Assembly: GCA_046262355.1 (NCBI GenBank)
Contig: JBHEMX010000053.1
Location: forward strand, 1-64,000
Length of the DNA stretch: 64,000 nucleotides
Source: DATADD01 sp046262355
Lineage (GTDB): Bacteria; Actinomycetota; CADDZG01; WHSQ01
Reading direction: 5' to 3'
The translations under genes and the position numbers were made by a program. Positions within the stretch are counted from its first letter, which is position 1. Each line of letters starts with the position of its first letter. Shown here piece after piece: positions 45,905 to 54,538 of this stretch. A model generated the notes under the pieces. That model searched no databases. It saw nothing but the letters and a program-made list of their open reading frames with translations, and had not been told where the DNA came from.

Positions 45905-45945
45905 ATTGTATGTCTGCCTCCGCGGCTGTTCAACAAAGTCGCCGA
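45905..45945 (-). promoter_or_regulatory. Promoter of the importer operon with TGTTGAA half-site
   Basis: On the minus strand TTGAAC (45933-45928) and TACAAT (45910-45905) are 17 bp apart. TGTTGAA overlaps the -35 exactly as at the two other island promoters. The other arm (plus-strand 45939-45945) matches poorly, so this is a half-site or a weak operator. The rest of the 45747-45963 gap shows no gene. Confidence 0.65.
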
Positions 45946-45963
45946 AAGGGTCGGCCGCCCCGG

Positions 45964-48423
45964 CTAGTGCTCCTGCGGGGCCGCGTCCTTCTCGCTCGCG
46001 GCTCCGATCGCCTCGAAGGTGTGGCCGTCGAGCTTCGGCAGCCCGACCGACACGCGTGCATGCGACTTGTGGGCCGCTATGACCTCGTCATGGTACTCCT
46101 CCGCGAGGCTGCGGAACTCGGGGGTGTGGTAGGGGCGTCCGTCGATCAACGGACCCCGGCGCCCCTCGATGATCGCTTCCACATCCTCTCCGGTCACGGT
46201 CTTGTTGGCCTCCAAGGCATGCGCTACCGCGAGGATCTCCAGCCTGTTGTCCGTCAGCAGGTGCTGCGACCGCTGCAGCAGCTCCTCGAGGTTTTCCTCG
46301 ATGCGCTCCCCGAGGTCTCCGCGCAGCAGCTCGGCGTCCTTGTCGTCCTTGCCGGGACGCCCCCCACCGCCCACTCCCACCTTGTGAGTCACTCCGTGCG
46401 AGGCGATGGTCGAGCCCATGCCCCAGTACCCCTCCATCATCGTGGCGATCTGCGTCGCCCCCTCCAGGTCTCCCGAGACGCCCGAGGAGTTGTCCCCGTC
46501 GAAGAACATGCGTTCGCCCGCAAGCGACGCGAGGAAGACCATGATGTCGGCCTCGTACTCGGTACGCCATCTCGTGAACTGGTCCTCGGGCGGGATCGAT
46601 GCGACCATGCCGAGGTAGTTCCCGCCCTTCTCGATCGTTGCGATGTCGATCGTGAGGTGCTGGCGTATGCGATGCGCCGCAACCGCGTGGCACGCCTCGT
46701 GGACGGCAACCGCGTGTCGCTCGCGCTCGATGTATTCGACGTCCTCGGGCGGCCCGAGATCCTTCAGCTGTTTGGCCTTGACGACATCGCGCCAGGTGAT
46801 GACCTCGCGCCCGTCGCGGATCGCGTTGATGAGCGCTTCGTTGACGAGGTCTTTGATGCTCGCACCTGTGGCGTAGGGCGTGATCGTGGCCAGCTTGTCG
46901 ATCTCCTCCCGACTGAGCCCGTGCTCGACCTTGTCGAGATAGCCCTCGTAGGTGCGGATGCGCCCGGCCTTCGAGGGATAGCCGACCTTGTAGATGCGGT
47001 CGAGGCGACCGGGACGCAAGAGCGCCTCATCGAGAGCCTGCGGCATGTTCGTTGCCATCATGACGAAGATGCGGAATCTCGGCGGCGGCTTCGGTCGCAT
47101 GCCCAAAGCCCGTCTCACGACACGGTTGAAGAATCCGCGCGGCTTCTTCAGTCCCGAGAGCTCCGTGAGCAAGGCCTGCAGCGTCCCCATCCCGCCTCCA
47201 CCCATGCCGCCCATGAGGATGTGCTCGCGCGCCGGTCCGCGCCGCTCGCCTTCGCTGCTCGCTTTCAAGCTGCCGTGCAAGAGCATGGAGACGGCGCTGT
47301 CCGAGACGAACCCGAGCCCGTTGCAGGAGGGCCTCGCGGACCACAGCTCCGTGCTCGAGTAGCGCGGTTCCCCGCCCCAGTTCCCCGGTGCAAGCTGGCC
47401 ACGGTTGCCGAGTGAGTCGGCTTCATCGAAGAAGACGATCACGCCTCCGTAGCGCACGGCGAGCTTGCGGAGCTTCCGGAACAGACCCTTGACCTTGAGG
47501 ATCCCGATCCCCATGAACATGTTGATGAAAGCGCCCGGATCGACGAACACGAAAGGCTTGCCCGTTTCGCCGGCGACGGCCTCCGCCATCAGGGTCTTGC
47601 CCGTTCCCGGTGGCCCCCACAGCAGAACTCCGCCCGGCACGTAGCCGCCGCGGCGCTCGATCGACTCGGGATCCTCGAGGAAGAGCATGTTCTCCTGGAT
47701 CTTCTCGAGCACCTTGTCTTGCCCCCAGACGTCTCTGAAGCGCGTCTTGATGTCGTCGGGGAAATAGACGTCGGTACCGCCCCGCGACAGGAAATAGAAG
47801 ATGCCGAAGATCTGGATGACTCCGAAGAGCAAACCGAAAGCGAGTTGGAGGATGAACGGCGCGGCCCGGAAGAAGATAACCGGGAGCTGGACGAGGGCCA
47901 GGGCAGGAGGAAGTTCGAACAGCTTCGCGACCAACAGGTCGAGGATCACGAGCACGAACGACCATCTGAGGACGCGTCCGATGCGGAATCGATTCCAGTC
48001 GTTGAGCCGCGCTTTACCTCGCTCGAGGCCCCCGAAGACCCGGATCGTCCAGAACTGGTGATAGCGAGCCCAGTGCTCGCTTATGAAGTAATGGACCTGA
48101 CGAAGCAGCTCGAGTGCCGCCAGAACGAGCAACCATCCATTGGTCCGTGAGTTCAGGATGAGTGCGTCGCGCCAGGTTAGAATCGGGTTGCCGGCGACCG
48201 ACCCCCACACCAGCACGCCCCATGCCCCCAGCAGGAGCAGCAGGATCTTGATCCTGTCCCAGAACGCGAGTGGTTTACGGGTGCGGCGATCCTCGTCTCG
48301 CTCGCGACCTCTGTACGAGGGCGGGGGCGTTGGGCCGGAATCGTGGCTCGGCCATGCCGGCCCCGACCCCCCCTCGCCGTTGGAGCTCATCGCGCCGGCC
48401 CGAAGCTCTTCCTCGGAGCCCAC
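45964..48423 (-). CDS. FtsH-like membrane AAA+ zinc metalloprotease
   Basis: 819 residues. The N-terminal 220 carry a charged leader and several hydrophobic segments. The AAA domain has Walker A GPPGTGKT, Walker B VIVFFDEADSLG and arginine finger RPGRLDRI, but Walker B and sensor 1 are separated by an extra stretch of about 90 residues with GGMGGGGMG. The M41-like protease site reads HEACH where FtsH has HEAGH, and SSGVSGDLEGAT supplies the third ligand helix. GTG 48423 is favoured by AGGGG 5 nt upstream. It probably degrades membrane proteins. The C-terminus lies next to the importer promoter. Confidence 0.85.
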   Translation of the reverse strand: MGSEEELRAGAMSSNGEGGSGPAWPSHDSGPTPPPSYRGRERDEDRRTRKPLAFWDRIKILLLLLGAWGVLVWGSVAGNPILTWRDALILNSRTNGWLLVLAALELLRQVHYFISEHWARYHQFWTIRVFGGLERGKARLNDWNRFRIGRVLRWSFVLVILDLLVAKLFELPPALALVQLPVIFFRAAPFILQLAFGLLFGVIQIFGIFYFLSRGGTDVYFPDDIKTRFRDVWGQDKVLEKIQENMLFLEDPESIERRGGYVPGGVLLWGPPGTGKTLMAEAVAGETGKPFVFVDPGAFINMFMGIGILKVKGLFRKLRKLAVRYGGVIVFFDEADSLGNRGQLAPGNWGGEPRYSSTELWSARPSCNGLGFVSDSAVSMLLHGSLKASSEGERRGPAREHILMGGMGGGGMGTLQALLTELSGLKKPRGFFNRVVRRALGMRPKPPPRFRIFVMMATNMPQALDEALLRPGRLDRIYKVGYPSKAGRIRTYEGYLDKVEHGLSREEIDKLATITPYATGASIKDLVNEALINAIRDGREVITWRDVVKAKQLKDLGPPEDVEYIERERHAVAVHEACHAVAAHRIRQHLTIDIATIEKGGNYLGMVASIPPEDQFTRWRTEYEADIMVFLASLAGERMFFDGDNSSGVSGDLEGATQIATMMEGYWGMGSTIASHGVTHKVGVGGGGRPGKDDKDAELLRGDLGERIEENLEELLQRSQHLLTDNRLEILAVAHALEANKTVTGEDVEAIIEGRRGPLIDGRPYHTPEFRSLAEEYHDEVIAAHKSHARVSVGLPKLDGHTFEAIGAASEKDAAPQEH

Positions 48424-48552
48424 ATCCGCCCCTCTTTCATCACGCGATTATGACGCGCTTCGTGCCGCCCGGTTTCCGGCTCTGGCCCGCACGGAGTTGG
48501 CGCAGGAAATCCGGAGCTTTCTCTCAAAGGGTACGATCGTTACGGAGAAAAC

Positions 48553-48581
48553 TGGAAAGAACAGGCTCTTGCCTCTAGAAT
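48553..48581 (+). promoter_or_regulatory. Probable promoter of the DivIVA-domain gene
   Basis: TGGAAA (48553-48558) and TAGAAT (48576-48581) with a 17-bp spacer, about 75 nt upstream of the start codon. The -35 is weak and the -10 good. It lies in the 230-bp divergent gap with the FtsH-like gene. Confidence 0.45.
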
Positions 48582-48654
48582 CTGGCGCTCTACACCTCTA
48601 CCATTTCGCTTTGTGGCAAAGATGGCTCTGTGGACGCTTTAGGGGGACGGAACG

Positions 48655-49521
48655 ATGCCGCTTACGCCTGAGGAGATAAAGGGTCAGAGATTCCCCGTCA
48701 ACCTTCGTGGTTACGAGAAGGAACACGTCGATGAGTTCCTCGCCCGCGTAGCCGGGGACTACGAGGCCGCGATCGCGGCCATCGCATCGGCCGCGGATCC
48801 CTATGGGTCTCTGGGCAACGAGGTCAGCAGCGTCCTGAGGACGGCCAAGGAGTCGGCCGAGAGGCTGCGGCGAGAGACCGAGGATGAGGTCAAGTCGCTG
48901 CGTTACAGGGCGACCGAAGAGGTAAGCGAGATCCAACGCCAGGCGTCCGAGGAGGCCGCGGGCACACTCGAGCAGGCGCGCGAGAAGGCCGTGCGTCTGA
49001 CCCACGAGGCCGAGCGCCACTTGCGCGAGGCCAACGATGAGGCCCAGTCCCTCAAGCAGCGCACCTCGGATGAGGCGGTGGAGATCCGCAGGCAGGCCGC
49101 CGAGGAAGCGGCAACGACGCTTGATGCGGCGACCGACCGAGCCGAGCGCCTCATGCAGGAGGCCCAGCGCCGCTCCCGCGAGCTGCACGAGAGCACCGAG
49201 CGCCAGTGCGACGACATGCTCAAAGGCGCAACGGTGCGCAACGAGCAGCTCCTGGCGCACGAGCGAGAGCTGCACGAGCGTGTTGATGCCGTCGACCAGG
49301 CCCTCAGTCGCCTGCGCGCCGAGCTGCGCTCGGGCGAGTCGCTCGGTAGCAAGAGCATCGCCACCGAAGCCTCACCTGTGGTCGCCGACCGGCTCCGGGC
49401 CCTCGAACCTGGGCTGGACCAGGTCGCCAGCGCTCTGGTCGACAACGAGCGGCCGGAAGACGTGCTCTCGGTCCAGGAAGTGAGCGACCGTGAGAAGGCT
49501 CCCTCGGCCCGGGCCGAGTAA
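48655..49521 (+). CDS. DivIVA-domain coiled-coil protein
   Basis: 288 residues. The N-terminus (MPLTPEEIKGQRFPVNLRGYEKEHVDEFLARVAGDYE) is the DivIVA/Wag31 membrane-binding domain. From about residue 60 to 230 it is a long coiled coil dominated by Glu, Arg, Ala and Gln, followed by a non-coiled tail. Such proteins mark curved membrane at poles and division sites. It lacks the second short domain of Wag31 proper and may be a paralogue. AGGGGGACGGAACG precedes ATG 48655. Confidence 0.85.
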   Translation: MPLTPEEIKGQRFPVNLRGYEKEHVDEFLARVAGDYEAAIAAIASAADPYGSLGNEVSSVLRTAKESAERLRRETEDEVKSLRYRATEEVSEIQRQASEEAAGTLEQAREKAVRLTHEAERHLREANDEAQSLKQRTSDEAVEIRRQAAEEAATTLDAATDRAERLMQEAQRRSRELHESTERQCDDMLKGATVRNEQLLAHERELHERVDAVDQALSRLRAELRSGESLGSKSIATEASPVVADRLRALEPGLDQVASALVDNERPEDVLSVQEVSDREKAPSARAE

Positions 49522-49551
49522 GCTCCATCAGAGCGGCTCGACCGGATAGCC

Positions 49552-49579
49552 ACGGCGCGCCCCGGCCGGGGCGCGCCGT
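49552..49579 (+). terminator. Perfect 14-bp inverted repeat after the DivIVA-domain gene
   Basis: ACGGCGCGCCCCGG and its exact reverse complement are adjacent (49552-49565, 49566-49579), followed by TGTAT. The hairpin is very stable, but the T tract is short, so it may be a partial or bidirectional terminator. It separates the DivIVA-domain gene from the STAS gene. Confidence 0.6.
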
Positions 49580-49622
49580 TGTATCCTCTGGTCTCGAACG
49601 CCGCCCCGAAGGAATGCTCATC

Positions 49623-49967
49623 GTGAGTCCCGGCTTGGAGTTAGACGTTCTGAGGGCGGACGCGCAGGCGGTCGTGAATGTGCGCGGCGACATCGACATC
49701 TCGACCGCGCGCGCGCTGCGAGAGAAGCTCGTGACCCTCGTGTCGGAGGGGGTGCGAGACCTCGTCCTCAACCTCGAGGGCACTACCTACATCGATGCGG
49801 CGGGCGTGGACGTCCTCGTGCGAGCCCTCAAGCTGCTGAGCGCCCACGAAGGAGAGCTGGCGGTCGTGTGCCCGCACGAGCACCTGCTCAAGGTCTTCGA
49901 CGTCTCCGCACTCACCGAGGCCTTGCACATCTATCCCTCGGTCGCGCAAGCCACGGCGCGCCCCTGA
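49623..49967 (+). CDS. STAS-domain protein (anti-sigma factor antagonist-like)
   Basis: 114 residues with the STAS fold: VVNVRGDIDISTARALREKLVTL, LEGTTYIDAAGVDVLVRALK. The segment YIDAAGVDVL corresponds to the SpoIIAA site, where the phosphorylatable Ser is replaced by Ala-Ala; phosphoregulation at the usual residue is therefore doubtful. GTG 49623 is preferred over ATG 49614 because AAGGA would otherwise abut the start. No anti-sigma factor gene is adjacent. Confidence 0.75.
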   Translation: MSPGLELDVLRADAQAVVNVRGDIDISTARALREKLVTLVSEGVRDLVLNLEGTTYIDAAGVDVLVRALKLLSAHEGELAVVCPHEHLLKVFDVSALTEALHIYPSVAQATARP

Positions 49968-50063
49968 CCGGCGCAAGATCGTGCCCGTACCCCTAGACTA
50001 GAGGGACACGACAGCATCGCCGGGAGCGGTGGAGCCCGGCGAAGACCTCAGGGAGACAACTTC

Positions 50064-50975
50064 ATGCGGAGGCTTCGGCTCCTGGCGCTCGCCGGTTCAT
50101 TCATCCTGCTGGCAGCCGCCTGCGGCGGCGAGACCACGGCGGGCGGCGGGGGCGGGAACGGGAACGGGGATTCCGCTACGGGAGCCGCCGGCAAGGAGGG
50201 CGACGATCTCCTCCAGGTCGTCAAGGACCGAGGCACGCTCGTGGCCTCGACCGACCCCGCCTATCCGCCGCAGTCGAGCCGGAATCCCCAAGGCAAGTTG
50301 GAGGGCTTCGACATCGATGTCACGAAGGAGATCGCCGAGCGCTTGGGAGTGGAGCTGGACTTCGTCACCCCGCCGTTCGATGCGATAACCGCGGGCAGCT
50401 GGAGCGGGCGCTGGGACCTCAGTGTTGGGTCGATAACGATCACCCCAGAACGCAAACAGGTACTCCTCTTCACCGCCCCCTACTACTACACTCCGGCGTC
50501 TGTGGCGGTGCACCAGGACAACACGGATATCCAGGACGTCGAGACCGACCTCGACGGGAAGCGGATCGGCGTCTGTCAGGCATGCAGCTACGACATCTAT
50601 CTGCAGGGGAAGTCGCCGGTGATCGGCGAGGCTCCGGAGTTCGTCATCGACGACGCCCAGATCAAGACCTACGACACCGACACGACTGCCATCCAGGATC
50701 TCGCGGTCGGAGACGGGGTGCGGCTCGATGCGGTCATGTCCGCTCTACCCACGCTGGAACAGTCGATCGAGGAGGACACGCCGATCAAGATAGTTGGAGA
50801 CCCTCTCTTCTACGAGCCGCTTGGAGTCGCGGTGGACAAGGAGTCACCCGAGGACCCGCAAGCGTTCTTCGAAGAGGTCACCAGCATCATCGAAGAGATG
50901 CGCTCCGACGGGACGCTCACGGAGCTCTCGAAGAAGTGGTACGACGGCACCGATCTTACGAAGCCCACGAGCTAG
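50064..50975 (+). CDS. Polar amino acid ABC transporter substrate-binding lipoprotein
   Basis: 303 residues. Signal peptide with lipobox LLAAAC, Gly/Asn-rich linker, then the family 3 binding fold: GTLVASTDPAYPPQS, GFDIDVTKEIAERLGVELDFVTPPFDAITAG, WDLSVGSITITPERKQVLLFTAPYYYTPASV. It binds an amino acid such as Glu, Gln or His. The matching permease and ATPase follow after a 185-bp gap containing a repeat element. Confidence 0.9.
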   Translation: MRRLRLLALAGSFILLAAACGGETTAGGGGGNGNGDSATGAAGKEGDDLLQVVKDRGTLVASTDPAYPPQSSRNPQGKLEGFDIDVTKEIAERLGVELDFVTPPFDAITAGSWSGRWDLSVGSITITPERKQVLLFTAPYYYTPASVAVHQDNTDIQDVETDLDGKRIGVCQACSYDIYLQGKSPVIGEAPEFVIDDAQIKTYDTDTTAIQDLAVGDGVRLDAVMSALPTLEQSIEEDTPIKIVGDPLFYEPLGVAVDKESPEDPQAFFEEVTSIIEEMRSDGTLTELSKKWYDGTDLTKPTS

Positions 50976-50989
50976 TGCTCCTGCGCGGA

Positions 50990-51145
50990 AGTAACGTCAG
51001 CAACCAGGGCGGCACCGCGCGGTGAGGGCAAGGCGCGAGGAGTCGTGCGTACCCGCAGGGTACGTGCGCGACGAGCAACGCAGCCATCGCCGATGCAGGG
51101 CCGTTCTGGGGCGACGGGACTTACGCAAAGGTGCGCTAGGGGCTG
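50990..51145. repeat. Palindromic MITE-like repeat inside the ABC operon
   Basis: The non-coding gap holds a dyad: GTCGTGCGTACCC (51042-51054), 3-nt loop, GGGTACGTGCGCGAC (51058-51072). It is flanked by GCAAGGCGCGAGG and GAGCAACGCAGCC, and closed by GGGACTTACGCAAAG (51116-51130). From memory, similar sequences (GCTGCGTTGCTCGTCGC...) are dispersed non-coding repeats in many bacteria. No transposase is present. Confidence 0.55.
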
Positions 51146-51160
51146 CTGCATAGGACGCCG

Positions 51161-52018
51161 ATGTCCAACAGCGCTGTGAGGTCCGGCGCAAGGGGCTTCC
51201 GCACCACATGGGAAGAGCGATCGGCGCGCGTGCCGTTCAGGACCAAGCTGTATGCGGTGTACGCCGTGATCACCGTCATCCTCGTCCTGCTCTTCCTTTA
51301 CTTCCAGTTCGACACGCGATTCATGCGCGAATGGCTGCCCTTCCTTGCCAAGGGAGTTCCGCTCACGATCGGCATCTGCTTGGGTGGCATCGCCCTCGCT
51401 ACTGCCCTTGCTCTGCTCGGTGCTCTGGGCCGGCTGTCGAAGAACGCCGTTGCCAATGGAGTGGCGAACTTCTACGTTTCGTTCGTACGCGGAACGCCAC
51501 TGATCGTGCAGATCTTTTTCATCTACTTTGCGTTTCCGCAGCTCGCCTTCAAGGATTCTTCACCTGCCTTCCTTCAGCCCCTGCTCGTATACGACCTGAT
51601 CACAGCCGGGGTACTGGCGCTCGGCATCAACTACGGCGCCTACATGACCGAGATCTTCAGAGCGGGTATCCAGTCGATCGGACACGGGCAGATCGAGGCG
51701 GCCCATGCCCTGGGGATGAGTGGCGCCCAGACGGCGCGGCGCATCGTGTTGCCCCAGGCGGTACGCGTGATCATCCCGCCAACCGGCAACGAGTTCATCG
51801 CCATGCTGAAAGATTCGGCCCTGGTCGGCTTCGCCGGCACCCCCGAGCTCTTCAACAGGGCATCTACGGTCGGCCGCGCAGAGGCACACCCGTTCGAAAC
51901 GTTCGCCGTCGCGGCCTTAATCTACTGGGGCCTCACGAGTATCTTCTCCTTCTTCCAGAAGCGATTGGAGACCAGGGTCGCCAGAGGCCACGTCAGGGAA
52001 CAGGTCCATGGCCACTGA
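51161..52018 (+). CDS. Polar amino acid ABC transporter permease
   Basis: 285 residues, HisM/GlnP type. SFVRGTPLIVQIFFIYFAFPQ is the family signature, and EAAHALGMSGAQTARRIVLPQAVRVIIPPTGNEFI is the EAA loop that contacts the ATPase. About six hydrophobic segments. Overlaps the ATPase gene by 11 nt. Confidence 0.92.
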   Translation: MSNSAVRSGARGFRTTWEERSARVPFRTKLYAVYAVITVILVLLFLYFQFDTRFMREWLPFLAKGVPLTIGICLGGIALATALALLGALGRLSKNAVANGVANFYVSFVRGTPLIVQIFFIYFAFPQLAFKDSSPAFLQPLLVYDLITAGVLALGINYGAYMTEIFRAGIQSIGHGQIEAAHALGMSGAQTARRIVLPQAVRVIIPPTGNEFIAMLKDSALVGFAGTPELFNRASTVGRAEAHPFETFAVAALIYWGLTSIFSFFQKRLETRVARGHVREQVHGH

Positions 52019-52760
52019 GATCATCCGGGTGGACGATCTCCACAAGCACTTCGGGGCCCTGCACGTCCTGAAGGGAGTGACGCTCGAGGTTCGGGCCGGG
52101 GAGGTCGTCGTCATCTTGGGGCGCTCGGGCTCCGGCAAGAGCACACTGCTCCGCTGCGTCAACTTACTCGAAGATCCCACCGGAGGATGCATCGAGGTGG
52201 ACGGGGTCCGCATGGAGGCCGGTAACCTCACGCGCGCAAGGAAGGAGCACATCCGCCAGATCCGCCTAAAGGCCGGGATGGTGTTCCAAGAGTTCAACCT
52301 CTTTCCTCACATGTCTGTGCTGGGCAACGTCATCGAGGCGCCGACCACCGTAAAGGGCATCCCACGCAGACAGGCCGAGGACATGGGGCGTGACCTCCTC
52401 GACAAGGTGGGCTTGGCCGACAAGGCCGACGAATACCCGATACGACTGTCGGGAGGACAGAAGCAGAGGGTTGCGATCGCACGCGCTCTCGCGATGGACC
52501 CAAAGATCATGCTTTTCGACGAGCCCACCTCTGCTCTCGATCCAGAGCTGATCGGAGAGGTCCTGAACGTGATGCGAGCCCTCGCTCAGGAAGGCATGAC
52601 CATGCTGGTGGTCACGCACGAGATGGGCTTCGCGCGCGAGGTCGCCAACCGGATGGTGTTCATGCACGAGGGTCAGATCATCGAGGAAGGCCGGCCGAAG
52701 GACCTCATCGGCGGCGCGCGCGACGCGAGGACCCGCCGCTTCCTCGAGGCGGTGCTGTAG
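52008..52760 (+). CDS. Polar amino acid ABC transporter ATPase
   Basis: 250 residues, GlnQ/HisP type: Walker A GRSGSGKST, signature RLSGGQKQRVAIARALAM, Walker B IMLFDEPTSALDPELIGEVL, switch His in VVTHEMGFA. Completes the 50064-52760 importer. Convergent with a second importer of the same class. Confidence 0.94.
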   Translation: MATEIIRVDDLHKHFGALHVLKGVTLEVRAGEVVVILGRSGSGKSTLLRCVNLLEDPTGGCIEVDGVRMEAGNLTRARKEHIRQIRLKAGMVFQEFNLFPHMSVLGNVIEAPTTVKGIPRRQAEDMGRDLLDKVGLADKADEYPIRLSGGQKQRVAIARALAMDPKIMLFDEPTSALDPELIGEVLNVMRALAQEGMTMLVVTHEMGFAREVANRMVFMHEGQIIEEGRPKDLIGGARDARTRRFLEAVL

Positions 52761-52795
52761 AAGAGGCAACGCCTCCCGCTCACAGGCTCCCCAGC

Positions 52796-53587
52796 TCACA
52801 GGCGACCGGCGGCGATGATGCGCTGCAGGAACCGGCGGGTGCGCGGGTTTTCGGGCGCGCTGAAGATCTGGGCCGGCGCTCCCTCTTCCGCGATCACTCC
52901 GGAGTCCAGGAAGCAGACGCGGTCGGCGATGTCCCGAGCGAAGCCCATCTCGTGTGTCGCTATCACCATGGTCATGCCGCCGCCGGCGAGCTCTTTGATG
53001 AGTCCGAGCACCTCGGCGACCAGCTCGGGGTCCAGAGCGCTCGTGACCTCGTCCAGCAGCATGAGCCGTGGTCGCATCGCGAGAGCGCGCACGATCGCGA
53101 CGCGCTGCTGCTGGCCGCCCGAGAGACGATCGGGGTACTCGTCCTTCTTGTCGAGCAGACCGAATCGTTCGAGCAGCTCCCGAGCCTCCCGCCGTGCGGT
53201 AGAGCGCTCCACCCCGAGCGCCTGCTCCGGGCCGAGGGTGATGTTGCGAAACACGTTCATGTGCGGGAAGAGATTGAAGGCCTGGAACACGATGCCGATG
53301 CGGCGACGGATGCGGTTGACGTCGACTCCCGCCCGCGTGATCTCTTCCCCCTCGACGAAGATGCGTCCTGCGTCGATCGGTTCGAGTAGATTCACGCACC
53401 GGAGCAGCGTCGACTTTCCCGACCCCGATGCGCCGATCATGCACACCACCTCGTGTTGCGCGATCGAGAGATCGATGCCCTTGAGCACAGGAACATCACC
53501 GAAGGCCTTAAAGAGACCCTCGACATGTAGTGCATCGGCAACCGCACTCGTTGCGGCATCATCAGCGAACTCGCCGCTGTCTTTCAC
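52796..53587 (-). CDS. Polar amino acid ABC transporter ATPase (second system)
   Basis: 263 residues: Walker A GASGSGKST, RLSGGQQQRVAIVRALAM, LMLLDEVTSALDPELVAEVL (Val replaces the usual Pro after the catalytic Glu), VIATHEMGFA. GTG 53587 overlaps the permease stop. Belongs to an operon read leftward with the permease and binding protein. Confidence 0.92.
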   Translation of the reverse strand: MKDSGEFADDAATSAVADALHVEGLFKAFGDVPVLKGIDLSIAQHEVVCMIGASGSGKSTLLRCVNLLEPIDAGRIFVEGEEITRAGVDVNRIRRRIGIVFQAFNLFPHMNVFRNITLGPEQALGVERSTARREARELLERFGLLDKKDEYPDRLSGGQQQRVAIVRALAMRPRLMLLDEVTSALDPELVAEVLGLIKELAGGGMTMVIATHEMGFARDIADRVCFLDSGVIAEEGAPAQIFSAPENPRTRRFLQRIIAAGRL

Positions 53588-54501
53588 AGCGTCGCTCCGG
53601 CCTGACGCCTCCGGCGGTCGCGCTCGATCAGGTGATCCGTGAAGCGCGCCAGCGGGATCGTAACGAGCACGAAGAGTGCGGCGGCGACCACGTAGCTCGC
53701 GTAGTTGAATTGCTCGGCCCCGTAGATCTGCGCCGCGCGAGCGGCCTCGATGGAGCCGAGCACGGAGACCAGGGCCGTGTCCTTCTGCAACCCGATGAAG
53801 TCGTTGAGCAGTGGAGGAATGACGCGGCGGATCGCTTGCGGCAGGATCACGAAGCGCAGTGACTGCCACCGCGATAGTCCTAGCGAGCGCGCCGCGGCGG
53901 TCTGGCTCTCGTGAACCGAGTCGATGCCGGCTCGGTAGACCTCTGCGACGTACGCGGAGTAAACGAGGACGAGCGCGACGACTCCATAGGTGACGTCGGA
54001 CTGGCTCGAGAAGAACCTGAGCCCGAGGCCCGGCGCGCCGAAGCCGATCATGTAGAGGACGAGGATCAGCGGTATGCCTCTGAAGAGGTCGGTGTAGGCA
54101 ACCGCAACCGCGCGCAAGGGAAAGAAGACGGGGCCCGGCACACCGCGCACAACGGCTATGACGAGCGCGAGCACGAGGATGATGACCTCGGCGATCAAGA
54201 ACATCTTGACGTTGAGCAAGAACGCCTCGGCGACTCCCAAAGGACTCGTGGGTGTCCCGAAGAACGACTGGCGGATATGGAACCAGCTGAAGAAGCGCTC
54301 ACGCACGATACCGCTGCCCGGCGCAAGAGCGAGCGCTGCGGCGATGATGGCGAAGAACACGATCGTGCTCCCGGTGGAGACGAGCACGGCGCGACGCCCC
54401 AACATGCGCGACCCGCGTCCCGCAGTGATCGGCGGCCCCGGCCGGCCGGGAGGATACGGAACTTCGTAGCCCTCGGGCGGCGGCTCCGCCCGCCGGCTCA
54501 C
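53584..54501 (-). CDS. Polar amino acid ABC transporter permease (second system)
   Basis: 305 residues, with a 40-residue Pro/Gly-rich cytoplasmic N-terminus unusual for the family. Then DLFRGIPLILVLYMIGFG (signature) and QTAAARSLGLSRWQSLRFVILPQAIRRVIPPLLNDFI (EAA loop). GTG 54501. Confidence 0.9.
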   Translation of the reverse strand: MSRRAEPPPEGYEVPYPPGRPGPPITAGRGSRMLGRRAVLVSTGSTIVFFAIIAAALALAPGSGIVRERFFSWFHIRQSFFGTPTSPLGVAEAFLLNVKMFLIAEVIILVLALVIAVVRGVPGPVFFPLRAVAVAYTDLFRGIPLILVLYMIGFGAPGLGLRFFSSQSDVTYGVVALVLVYSAYVAEVYRAGIDSVHESQTAAARSLGLSRWQSLRFVILPQAIRRVIPPLLNDFIGLQKDTALVSVLGSIEAARAAQIYGAEQFNYASYVVAAALFVLVTIPLARFTDHLIERDRRRRQAGATL

Positions 54502-54538
54502 GAACGCAACCTCGGCTGACGCCCCAAGGGGCGAACGG

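Noticed and set aside
45980..47415. Long plus-strand frame opposite the FtsH-like gene
   Set aside because: It is the complement of a well-conserved AAA protease frame; high-GC genes often have such open antisense frames.
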